From Calothrix sp. C42_A2020_038 (lineage in GTDB: Bacteria > Cyanobacteriota > Cyanobacteriia > Cyanobacteriales > Nostocaceae), in contig JACYLQ010000047.1 in NCBI GenBank assembly GCA_015272395.1, positions 230,204-294,203 on the forward strand: 64,000 nt of DNA, read 5' to 3'. The notes beneath the pieces are model-generated. The model was given only the letters and a program-made list of their open reading frames with translations. It was not told the origin of the DNA and did no database searches. Below are positions 18,801 to 26,027 of the stretch, in pieces; the stretch's first letter is position 1; every line of letters starts with the position of its first letter. A program made the position numbers and the translations under genes.

Positions 18801-18843
18801 TGATGAATTTGCTCGCCAGCCACTGACGAATACTTAAGTTCAT
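15811..18843 (-). CDS. NACHT NTPase with C-terminal pentapeptide repeats
   Basis: A 1010-residue STAND-type protein. A helical N-terminal region (1-300) carries no signature I recognise. The P-loop ITFIEAEAGYGKTSFCRMFA (about 329-348) and Walker B RCLLILDGLDELEN (about 399-412) mark a NACHT domain, followed by helical NACHT-associated sequence. About residues 825-920 are pentapeptide repeats of the A(D/N)Lxx type (LAGANLAHSNLSSADLTG, then LTNAKLLGANLECANL), which form a right-handed beta-helix. The last 80 residues are acidic. NACHT proteins are signalling switches, and many act in phage defence or regulated cell death. No partner gene is evident; the next gene is divergent, 79 bases away. 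Confidence 0.87.
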   Translation of the reverse strand: MNLSIRQWLASKFIRKYYREALNSSNISGISLRIITELDNKSLTCFDICPLAEILELPVSLAWQEIPLIAQLTQSLLSNLSQKKPLKRNEGTWQGFQIAYLQALLQILEQEIYLKKPWLNRAMFWSDGEFSFPLQDVQLQDLLKTLQGVKLTDTQAEQAMSLVADSLLVQQMNSATVAWLRANGADETEAKLIVQRLSHSLPGHLLEVIAQNAAGLAQLQKFVRLQVYSIGTGSNTGANIVEKSLSVYASDKIDLHCEQYRASLIKFLAEPLFLESFSLKDIYVPPKGLLFDINSSVSTLEPKTVQLIDLTTWLLEELEVPGRITFIEAEAGYGKTSFCRMFAAKVAQELYPSWMPILIRLRNIKEGDNFIDTLCSSMSEDFSLHLAEWLNRQYPRCLLILDGLDELENTSKISKTKFIEQLVDFQSWSQHKVILTSRPSYLPSNINNAVPFKRIAIQPFEQEQLRIWFQNWTIVQSAPVAQNFFMFLKQAGLFSSKSKLPEFTRLVRQPLMLYLLAILYRDGLLDDEVIEIASQAKQRGSAFLVWEIYQCLNRWLLGYPSTGGVKSILIREGTAHIYRTQDAVANLLQNHHPKDIRAQMLSAALKILHSQQHTEWTEELEANTLTLPAFYFDNRFNELRVSSYGVDSQRILRFSHPKLGEILCADAIADQLRLLSQRQRNEYGELSFLIDSNSFAQHIYNLFGYGILSLEIGELVTEALHRQENQDFSLTLLCERLLMVWHGYCQGRWFDEGIVHNARNYFKTLRNPLNVEQINAAVGLNLFFLLCDCHRILKRAFTPCTTPEALTQLISRVSILAPQAFQGRISPKSFAAVNLSNVDLTQVSLVGVCLEGVNLAGAKLAGANLAHSNLSSADLTGADLTGANLERTNLTNAKLLGANLECANLTGTKLTSAIFTNACLYNAILSEIDKETVRLQGAMFIPEEYRALKQLLAQKSEVEKSHVPHSTTGTNIWLKSTPEIGLIESVEGEMLSEDYLYENEANVETFIGTY

Positions 18844-18922
18844 TTTTAACTCAGTAAATAGCCTTCAAATTTAATTATGCTTCATTTCATCTATAACCGG
18901 AAACTATCCGTCTGACTGAAAT

Positions 18923-20671
18923 ATGACAATAACCCGCGCTATCAAAATACTGTTGGTTGACCCAGACCCGATTTTTAGATTGGGTCTACGGGTAGCATTA
19001 GAAGCTCAACCGAGCTTAGAAATAGTCGGGGAAGCTCAAACAGATGTCGAAGCGTTGCAAATAGTTTCAAGAATACAAAATAACCAGGAGCAACTCGATT
19101 TAATTACCCTGGAGTTGAGTGACTACTATTTGATTAACCAGTTTTGCCAGCAGTTAAAGTCCCAGTATCCAAACTTACCCATATTGCTACTTAGTTCACA
19201 ACCACAGCAACAGCTAATTGCGGCGGCACAAATTGGTGTGGAAGGTTATTGTTCCAAGGGTACTCCGGTTGCTGAGTTGATAACGATTATCAATTCAATT
19301 GCAGTTGGTGGACTTTATTGGTTGGATAAAAGTATAATGTCAGGAGCGGCACAGAATGATTTTGGGACTCATGCTTTTTCCCGTTCAGAAAAAAAATCTG
19401 GTCGTACTCCCATTTATCGTGTAGGGCGATTACTTAGTAATCTCCGGTCTTCAGGAAATGGTTATATTCAAGATAACCTTAGACAAGTCAGAAGAGAATT
19501 ACAAGCTCCAGGATTACCTATACTTGAACGGGCTGTTTTGGCTGGTAAAGTACGTGAGCTACTTGCCGCGCGTTGGTTGTTAAATAATCTATTGTTGCCA
19601 GTATCATCCCAGCCAGAGCCAATCGAAACAAAGCCTACTACTATTAGTTTTGAAACTAATAACTTAGCTCCAGTATCTGATTCATATCAAGATCAAACCT
19701 TGTTTAGTCCTAGGTCATTACAATCGGATTTATTTGCGTCTTGTGTCTCTCAACTTCAGTTACCATTACAAAATATTACTGATGTTGGTTTAGAGATTGA
19801 TATTTTACGTGCAGAAAAGAAACGTGAGTTATTATATTTGATTTTGCAAAAATTAGCGGAAGTCTTAGACGAGTTACGAAATTCTCAAGTTGAGACTCAT
19901 CAGATTAACGAATTAAAGCAGATTATTCTACGCGATTTATGGCAAACGGTCACTACAGAATTTTTTGGTAAGTTCTCGCGCGTTCGTGTTGGTAATATAA
20001 ATATCGAAATTGTTAATATTTTACTTCAAGATGTTGATACAGTTCAGGTTGAAATTTTGAATTACATACCATTATTTAGCGAATTACTATCGTATTTAAT
20101 TTTTCAGAACGAATGGTATATTAATAATTCAATCTACACCGCAGATAGCACTGAAGCCAGAGCTAATGCATTAATGATTTTAGAAAATATACTTATTCAG
20201 ATTGCAAATGCTGTTATTCAACCATTACTAAATAGATTAGCAGATGTAGAAGCTATTAAACAAGACTATTACAATAGTCAATATATTTCAACGCGAGAAA
20301 TCGAAAGATTTAGAAACAATTTATCATGGAAATATCGATTTAGAAATTACTACACAGAGCCACAGGCGATATTTGAAAGTCGTTATGAAATTTTTGTATT
20401 TGCTCCGCGTGGTATTGCCAAAACCTCGATTTATGCTTCTCGAAGAGATGAGTTAGCACAACTGAGGGGGATTCCACTTTTTGTAACTTTAACACTTGAA
20501 TTTCGAGATGCTGTGGCGCCGCGTTTACAATCACTAGCATCGCTTTTAGGTAGTGGTGTAGTTTTCATTTTGACAAAAATAGTGGGTCGTGGTTTGGGGT
20601 TAATTGGACGGGGTATCATACAGGGTATTGGTAGTGTTTCGTTTTTAGAGGGAAGAAACAAGAAACCGTAG
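18923..20671 (+). CDS. Response-regulator-like protein with Ycf55/DUF3685 domain
   Basis: 582 residues. The N-terminus (1-130) is a receiver-like domain (IKILLVDPDPIFRLGLRVAL, LPILLLSSQPQQQLIAAAQI, GVEGYCSKGTPVAELITII). The usual phospho-acceptor Asp region reads LDLITLELSDYY, so the Asp seems replaced by Glu and the receiver may not be phosphorylated. The C-terminal about 300 residues match DUF3685/Ycf55 (LILQKLAEVLDELR; NNLSWKYRFRNYYTEPQAI; GIAKTSIYASRRDELAQL), a family of cyanobacteria and red-algal plastids with unknown function. Short hydrophobic stretches lie near the end. Confidence 0.83.
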   Translation: MTITRAIKILLVDPDPIFRLGLRVALEAQPSLEIVGEAQTDVEALQIVSRIQNNQEQLDLITLELSDYYLINQFCQQLKSQYPNLPILLLSSQPQQQLIAAAQIGVEGYCSKGTPVAELITIINSIAVGGLYWLDKSIMSGAAQNDFGTHAFSRSEKKSGRTPIYRVGRLLSNLRSSGNGYIQDNLRQVRRELQAPGLPILERAVLAGKVRELLAARWLLNNLLLPVSSQPEPIETKPTTISFETNNLAPVSDSYQDQTLFSPRSLQSDLFASCVSQLQLPLQNITDVGLEIDILRAEKKRELLYLILQKLAEVLDELRNSQVETHQINELKQIILRDLWQTVTTEFFGKFSRVRVGNINIEIVNILLQDVDTVQVEILNYIPLFSELLSYLIFQNEWYINNSIYTADSTEARANALMILENILIQIANAVIQPLLNRLADVEAIKQDYYNSQYISTREIERFRNNLSWKYRFRNYYTEPQAIFESRYEIFVFAPRGIAKTSIYASRRDELAQLRGIPLFVTLTLEFRDAVAPRLQSLASLLGSGVVFILTKIVGRGLGLIGRGIIQGIGSVSFLEGRNKKP

Positions 20672-20682
20672 TAATGACTTTT

Positions 20683-22152
20683 TTATAGTTTCCAATTGCG
20701 ACGAAAATGAAAAAAGTCTTGCAAAAACTCTTGTTTAGCTGTATTTTTGCTTCTCCTAATTTTGCTCCACTCGTGTGCGGCATTTAATAAAATTTCTCCT
20801 ACAGTTGGATATACAAGAGTAGTTTTGGCAATCTGAGAAATTTTAATTTTATGATTAATTGCAATCGAAATTAAATTAATTAATTCTCCTGCTTCTAAAC
20901 CAAGTACTGAAGCGCCTAAGATTTCTCCATTTTTCAAGGTAATTAATTTACAAATACCTGTTGTTTCATCTCGTAATTGGGCTAACGGCAAAGATTTAAA
21001 ATATTGTCGCATAACTATAATTTCATGTGGATTATATATTTTTCGTGCCTGTGCTTCGATAATACCTACATGTGCCAAAATTGGCTGAGTTACTATTTCC
21101 CAAGGAACAGATTGGTAATCAATTTTATTTATAGGAAAAAACAAAGCATTTCTTAAGGCAATATCTGCTTCATAGTTAGCAATATTAGTCAGAGTATACC
21201 CACCAATAACATCCCCACAAGCATAAATATATTTATTGGTGGTTTGAAGTTTTTCGTTGACAAGCAAGCGATTTTTGTACCATTTCACACCAACATCTGC
21301 TAAGTTTAATGATTGAATATTTGGCATTTGTTCTGCTGCAAATACTATTTCATCGGTTTCAATAGCTTTATCCCCTACTTGTAACCATTTTTTACCATCG
21401 ATTTGCAAAATTTGTGTAACTTGAGTTTGCTTCAATATCCGCAACCCATCTGCTTCTAGCTGTGCTTCGAGTAGCTGAACAACTTCGGGGTCAATATACG
21501 AAATAATCTTAGAACCCTTAACAATTAGTGTCACGCTAAAATTCAAACGCACTAAAGTTTGTGCTAACTCAATACTTTGAGGTGTTCCACCCAAAATTAC
21601 CCAGTTTTGAGGTGGTGTTTTGGCGCCAAAAGACTTCCAAATATTTTCCAGCGTCAAAAAACCTGTTTTGTGTAACCCCTCAATATCCGGCGCCACATAA
21701 CGTGAACCAGTAGCCAGTAGATAAGTGCGTCCAACAAGTAAACGGTTATTGGCAGAAAATGCTAGATGTCTATGGTTCTGCTCAAATTGACCGTTAGCAA
21801 CAATAACATCAACTCCTTGTGCTGCGACCAGTGGTAGTGAATACTGAGATAAAAGCTGGGATTCAACCCCGAAAGAGCGCAACATACTTACTTCCCAGTC
21901 TACACCTATTTGGCTAGGCACTGATTGCTTAGAAGTCGGTTCGAGCGAAGCAAGGTTGTACAAACCAAATTCAGACTGATGTTCTATTTTTTGCTTTAGA
22001 AAAGCAATGTGGCTGAGTGCGTTTAAATGCTGAAACTCAGAGCTAACTTCCGGTTCAACCAGTGCGACTTTAGCACATAGCTGCTTCGCTCTTAGCGCTG
22101 CATACCGTCCAGCTAAACTACCGCCAATAATAACAATATCGTATTCAATCAC
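20683..22152 (-). CDS. Pyridine nucleotide-disulfide oxidoreductase-like flavoprotein lacking the redox cysteines
   Basis: 489 residues. It has an N-terminal FAD dinucleotide fold (YDIVIIGGSLAGRYAALRA), a central NAD(P) fold (WVILGGTPQSIELAQTLVRL), the second FAD motif YIYACGDVIGGYTLTNIA, and the dimerisation domain (TQPILAHVGIIEAQA; ETTGICKLITLKNGEILGAS). It resembles mercuric reductase/dihydrolipoamide dehydrogenase. Where those enzymes carry the CxxxxC pair, this protein reads LNALSHIAFLKQKIE with no cysteine, so it cannot do dithiol-disulfide chemistry. A quinone or other two-electron reductase role is possible but inferred. Confidence 0.82.
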   Translation of the reverse strand: MIEYDIVIIGGSLAGRYAALRAKQLCAKVALVEPEVSSEFQHLNALSHIAFLKQKIEHQSEFGLYNLASLEPTSKQSVPSQIGVDWEVSMLRSFGVESQLLSQYSLPLVAAQGVDVIVANGQFEQNHRHLAFSANNRLLVGRTYLLATGSRYVAPDIEGLHKTGFLTLENIWKSFGAKTPPQNWVILGGTPQSIELAQTLVRLNFSVTLIVKGSKIISYIDPEVVQLLEAQLEADGLRILKQTQVTQILQIDGKKWLQVGDKAIETDEIVFAAEQMPNIQSLNLADVGVKWYKNRLLVNEKLQTTNKYIYACGDVIGGYTLTNIANYEADIALRNALFFPINKIDYQSVPWEIVTQPILAHVGIIEAQARKIYNPHEIIVMRQYFKSLPLAQLRDETTGICKLITLKNGEILGASVLGLEAGELINLISIAINHKIKISQIAKTTLVYPTVGEILLNAAHEWSKIRRSKNTAKQEFLQDFFHFRRNWKL

Positions 22153-22276
22153 GAGATTGGGGAAGGGAAAATTAGTAATTGTAAATATAAATAGAGAAAT
22201 GGAAGTAGAGAGATAAGATAGTGCAGGAGAGGAAACAATAGTTGGATATATGGTACTTATGTTTTCTTCCAGAATC

Positions 22277-23476
22277 TTAGCTCCTATCCCTAATCTCTTT
22301 TAAGGCAGTTAATAACCGCATATTATCTAATTCTGTACGAACTGCGACTCGAAAAAAACGGTCTCCTAGTTGAGGAAAACTCTGACAGTCGCGGATTAGT
22401 ATTTGATAATTTTTGAGCAATCGTTGTTGTAGTTCCACACACGAATATTTTGACTCAACCAGTAGGAAATTCGCGGCGCCCAAAAAAGGTTGTAAACCAG
22501 TGATTTGAGATAAACCCTCAAACAACTGCTGTCGCGCTTTGGGTAGCCATTCCCAAGTGCTAGCTTGAAATTGCTTGTCTTTGAGCGCAGCAACCCCAGC
22601 TACCGATGCCAAGGTGTTAACACTCCAAGGGTCACGCCAAGCAATATAGCGTAGCAAGCGGTCTGGATGTGCAACAGCGTAGCCTAAACGTAAACCAGGT
22701 ATACTGTAGAATTTGGTCAAAGACCTTAAAACTATTAAATTGGGATAATCCTGCACAACCTCAATCAGGCTTTGGTCTTGAGTTGGCGGTAAAAAATCCA
22801 TAAATGCTTCATCAACCACCACCAAGGCAAATTTATCTAAACAGGACAAAATAGCTTCCCGTGAAAACAGCATCCCTGTAGGGTTGTGAGGATTATTAAG
22901 AATAAGTGCTGATAAACCGCTTGCGCTCTCAGAGAAGTTGGCGGGGAGATGCATCGAACACCAAACTTCAGAGGGTTGCCCCCGTTGAGCAAAGTGGCAT
23001 TGCTGAGTCATGATTTTGTTTAGAAACTCAGAACTCAGCACTTTGAAATCAGCACTATTGACTGAATTAGCAATCATCACTTTGAAATCAGCACTTATTA
23101 AAGGAAACTCCAGCACTTTTGCGTTATAAGCGGCTAACGCCCGGTAATAGTCGCCAAAGGCTGGAGTTAGTAAAACAGTTGCTTCTAATTGTGATAATTC
23201 TCGACCCACTAAACTAAGTAGCTCCGCCGAGCCATTACCCGGCAGAATCCACTCCGAAGGAAGATTATGAAAGTGACTGAGTGCATTTCTCAAGTCACTG
23301 TAATTAGGGTCTGGATAGTGCCTTAAATTACCTAGCTGAGACTGTATTGCTGTCAATACACTTTGCGGTGGTCCCAACGGGCTAATACTGGCGGAAAAAT
23401 CCAGAATTGCACTAGGAGGACAACCAGCCAGCGCTGATGCCCAAACTAAATTTCCTCCATGTGCAGGTTTCCCCAT
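22277..23476 (-). CDS. cobD: Threonine-phosphate decarboxylase-like aminotransferase (CobD type)
   Basis: A 399-residue fold-type I PLP enzyme. The start MGKPAHGGNLVWASALAGC and ILDFSASISPLGPP are typical of CobD, which makes aminopropanol phosphate for the cobamide lower-ligand loop. It also has ILPGNGSAELLSLV, LNNPHNPTGMLF, VVDEAFMDFLP and the PLP-lysine motif SLTKFYSIPGLRLGYA. Between about residues 125 and 185 there is an unusual insert with two NSADFKV/SADFKV phrases, which is intergenic-repeat DNA read in frame. Histidinol-phosphate aminotransferase is the main alternative. Upstream and in the same direction is HU. Confidence 0.83.
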   Translation of the reverse strand: MGKPAHGGNLVWASALAGCPPSAILDFSASISPLGPPQSVLTAIQSQLGNLRHYPDPNYSDLRNALSHFHNLPSEWILPGNGSAELLSLVGRELSQLEATVLLTPAFGDYYRALAAYNAKVLEFPLISADFKVMIANSVNSADFKVLSSEFLNKIMTQQCHFAQRGQPSEVWCSMHLPANFSESASGLSALILNNPHNPTGMLFSREAILSCLDKFALVVVDEAFMDFLPPTQDQSLIEVVQDYPNLIVLRSLTKFYSIPGLRLGYAVAHPDRLLRYIAWRDPWSVNTLASVAGVAALKDKQFQASTWEWLPKARQQLFEGLSQITGLQPFLGAANFLLVESKYSCVELQQRLLKNYQILIRDCQSFPQLGDRFFRVAVRTELDNMRLLTALKEIRDRS

Positions 23477-23502
23477 CGGTAAATTACTCCGTCCGAAATT
23501 AA

Positions 23503-23787
23503 CTATGCTTTTGGGGGTGCTACTTTTTCTCTAAACAGCTTACCAGCCGAGAATGCAGGAACCTTGGTCGCAGGGATTTCCATTTTCTCATTGGTTTTTG
23601 GGTTTCGCCCTTCGCGGGCTTTACGTTCACGTGATTCAAATGAGCCAAATCCAACTAATGTCACCTTATCGCCAGAAGAAACTGCTTCGATAATAGTTTC
23701 TAGCGCCGCAGTTAAAACCGCATCCGCTTGCTTTTTGGTAACGCTAGCTTTCTCTGCTACTGCATCGACTAATTCGCCTTTATTCAT
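23503..23787 (-). CDS. hup: HU-family DNA-binding protein
   Basis: A 94-residue histone-like HU protein: MNKGELVDAVAEKASVTKKQ, then VTLVGFGSFESRERKAREGR, the DNA-intercalating arm GRNPKTNEKMEIPATKVPAF, and the end FSAGKLFREKV. Full family length. It bends and compacts DNA. A purine-rich site (CAAGGAGTTTG, read on the minus strand) precedes the ATG. Confidence 0.96.
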   Translation of the reverse strand: MNKGELVDAVAEKASVTKKQADAVLTAALETIIEAVSSGDKVTLVGFGSFESRERKAREGRNPKTNEKMEIPATKVPAFSAGKLFREKVAPPKA

Positions 23788-24319
23788 TTCAAACTCCTTG
23801 AGGTTTACTTGGGATTGTGTACAAACACACCCGGATCAAAATTCACTTAAATCTCTGTCAGGAGATTTACAAAGTCTACCAAAAGGAGTATTTCTGCTTA
23901 AAATCGCTGCAACTCCTGTTGGCTCGACTTTTCAATGAATCATTCTAAGGTTTATACGACAGAAGTGAACAGATGAAACCATTAATTTATATAGATTTCA
24001 GGATTTTTATTCAAAAAAGGGGGGGTGTTTCACTAAAAACCCCCTATTAAGTAGGAAAAAATACCTAATAAATACTCTGGTTCGCAAAAAAACAAGGGTT
24101 AATAAGCTTGTAAAATGTAAAGAATTGTTACGCGATTTGGGCAAGGTTTGTTACGGTAAGTAGGAAATTGGAAGAGAAAATCTTTTCATGACTATTTTTG
24201 TTGAGCGGTATGAAGTGATATAGGTACTATGTTGCTTGGTTTAAATATTACTTCATAGTTATTAAAACAAAAACAAAGACAATTGATTAAATCAAGCACC
24301 TAACTAGTTATTAAGTACT
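23788..24319. other. Intergenic region between HU and dtd promoters
   Basis: About 530 bases without an ORF of note, presumably carrying the divergent promoters of HU and dtd. An imperfect G-rich/C-rich hairpin lies at about 24018-24049 (GGGGGTGTTT ... AAAAACCCCC). No tRNA seen. Confidence 0.5.
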
Positions 24320-24790
24320 ATGCGTGTAATTCTCCAGCGAGTCAAATCATCACAAGTTGCTGTCAATAATCAAATTATTGGTGAAATCGGTCGAGGTCTA
24401 AATATACTTGTTGGCATTGCCGATACAGATACAGATGCTGAACTAGATTGGATGGCGCGTAAATGTTTAGAGTTGCGTCTATTTCCTGACGGTGAAGGTG
24501 GAGAAAGGTGGCAAAAATCAGTGCAAGAAATCAGTGGAGAAATATTAGTAGTTAGTCAATTTACGCTGTATGGTGATTGTCGTAAAGGTCGTCGCCCTTC
24601 GTTTGACCGAAGTGCGGCGCCTCAAACTGCTTCTGATTTGTATAATCGATTCGTCGAAAAATTACGTGCTAGTGGGTTACGAGTCGAAACAGGTAAGTTT
24701 GGCACCATGATGCAGGTAAATATAGAAAACGACGGTCCTGTCACCTTGTTCCTTGAGAAAGAAAGTAGGGTGTGTGAGGCGACCGAATAA
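24320..24790 (+). CDS. dtd: D-aminoacyl-tRNA deacylase
   Basis: 156 residues: [16 protein letters not shown] start, the cross-subunit [18 protein letters not shown] segment (SQxTL-type catalytic motif), and the Gly-cis-Pro motif region [14 protein letters not shown]. It hydrolyses D-amino acids and glycine mischarged on tRNA. Normal family length. Followed 116 bases later by psb28. Confidence 0.95.
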   Translation: MRVILQRVKSSQVAVNNQIIGEIGRGLNILVGIADTDTDAELDWMARKCLELRLFPDGEGGERWQKSVQEISGEILVVSQFTLYGDCRKGRRPSFDRSAAPQTASDLYNRFVEKLRASGLRVETGKFGTMMQVNIENDGPVTLFLEKESRVCEATE

Positions 24791-24906
24791 ATAGCTTGGT
24801 TTGAGTTGCTCTTTAGTTAAAATTCTTGAAAAAATTGTTATCTCTAACACCAAATAAATGAGAGAATATTTGTTTAAGCATTACAAAACTTTAAAATTAC
24901 ACAATC

Positions 24907-25242
24907 ATGGCTAAAATCCAGTTCTCTAGAGGTATCAATGAAGAAGTTGTCCCAGATATACGTTTGACACGCTCGCGTTCCGGTGAGAGTGGAACCGCGA
25001 CATTTATTTTTCAAAACCCAAACGTCCTTGGTAGTGGTAATACTGAAGATATCACCGGAATGTATATGATTGATGAAGAAGGTGAAATCGTGACTCGTGA
25101 AGTCAAAGGAAAATTTGTCAACGGCAAACCAGAAGCTCTTGAAGCCGTTTACATTATGAAGTCTTCCGATGAATGGGATCGCTTCATGAGGTTTATGGAG
25201 CGCTATGCCGAAGAAAATGGTATGGAGTTTGGTAAACCATAA
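24907..25242 (+). CDS. psb28: Photosystem II assembly protein Psb28
   Basis: 111 residues with the family landmarks [52 protein letters not shown] and [15 protein letters not shown]. Psb28 binds the CP47/cytochrome b559 side of PSII assembly intermediates at the cytoplasmic face. Complete. Confidence 0.97.
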   Translation: MAKIQFSRGINEEVVPDIRLTRSRSGESGTATFIFQNPNVLGSGNTEDITGMYMIDEEGEIVTREVKGKFVNGKPEALEAVYIMKSSDEWDRFMRFMERYAEENGMEFGKP

Positions 25243-25436
25243 AAACCCTCATAAAGCTGATTTTGGATTTTAGATTTGTCGCGCGACAATGAATGGATTT
25301 TGGATTTTGAAGTTATTGCCCTATGCAAGCAAAACCGTCCAACTTGACGACATGGCGCCAATAATTGATTTACGCATACTACATGTAATATAAAGTTGTG
25401 ATTCACTAAGTAGATAATACTTATGTTCTGAACTAA

Positions 25437-25496
25437 AGCCCAAAATCTAAAGCCCAAAATCTAAAATCCAAAATCTAAAACCCAAAATCTAAAGTT
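25437..25496. repeat. AATCTAAAATCC tandem intergenic repeat
   Basis: Five near-identical 12-base steps (AAGCCCAAAATCT, AAAATCCAAAATCT and similar) ending three bases before the moaB ATG. The complementary words (TTTTGGATTTTAGATTT) occur at 25258-25318, so the pair could fold into a long hairpin. The same word family recurs at 43242-43325. Confidence 0.7.
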
Positions 25497-25499
25497 TTT

Positions 25500-26000
25500 A
25501 TGGTATACCCTCACCCTGATGCACTAGGTATAACCGTAAATTGTGCGGTTATTACCCTCAGCGATACGCGCGTTGTCGAAACTGATAAGAGTGGGCAATT
25601 GATTCATGAATTGCTTGGTAAAGCTCATCATGTTGTCAAAGCATATGTAATTATCAAAGATGAGCCAGATTTGATTCAAAAAGAGCTAGAAAATCTCAAA
25701 GAACGCACGGATGTTGATGCTGTGATTTTAAATGGTGGTACAGGTATTGCTCCTAGAGATACAACTTACGATGCAATTGAAAAGTTGCTTGAAAAAACTC
25801 TACCGGGTTTTGGGGAAATATTTAGATTTCTAAGCTATGAAGAAATTGGTTCGCGCGCGATAGCATCACGTGCGACAGCAGGTACTTATCAAGGTAAGTT
25901 AATTTTTTCGCTCCCAGGTTCAAGTGGTGCTGTGCGTTTGGCAATGGAAAAGCTGATTATCCCCGAACTAGTTCATTTAGTAAAACAAATAAAGAGTTAG
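25500..26000 (+). CDS. moaB: Molybdopterin biosynthesis protein MoaB/MogA-like
   Basis: 166 residues, MogA/MoaB family: VNCAVITLSDTRVVETDKSG, DAVILNGGTGIAPRDTTYD and KLIFSLPGSSGAVRLAMEKL. It adenylylates molybdopterin or assists molybdenum cofactor assembly. The ATG follows directly after the AT-rich repeat array and no clear ribosome binding site is visible; the start is chosen by homology to HPDxxxITVNCAVIT N-termini. Confidence 0.92.
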   Translation: MVYPHPDALGITVNCAVITLSDTRVVETDKSGQLIHELLGKAHHVVKAYVIIKDEPDLIQKELENLKERTDVDAVILNGGTGIAPRDTTYDAIEKLLEKTLPGFGEIFRFLSYEEIGSRAIASRATAGTYQGKLIFSLPGSSGAVRLAMEKLIIPELVHLVKQIKS

Positions 26001-26027
26001 AAGGTATTGAGGTAAGAGTAGGATGGT

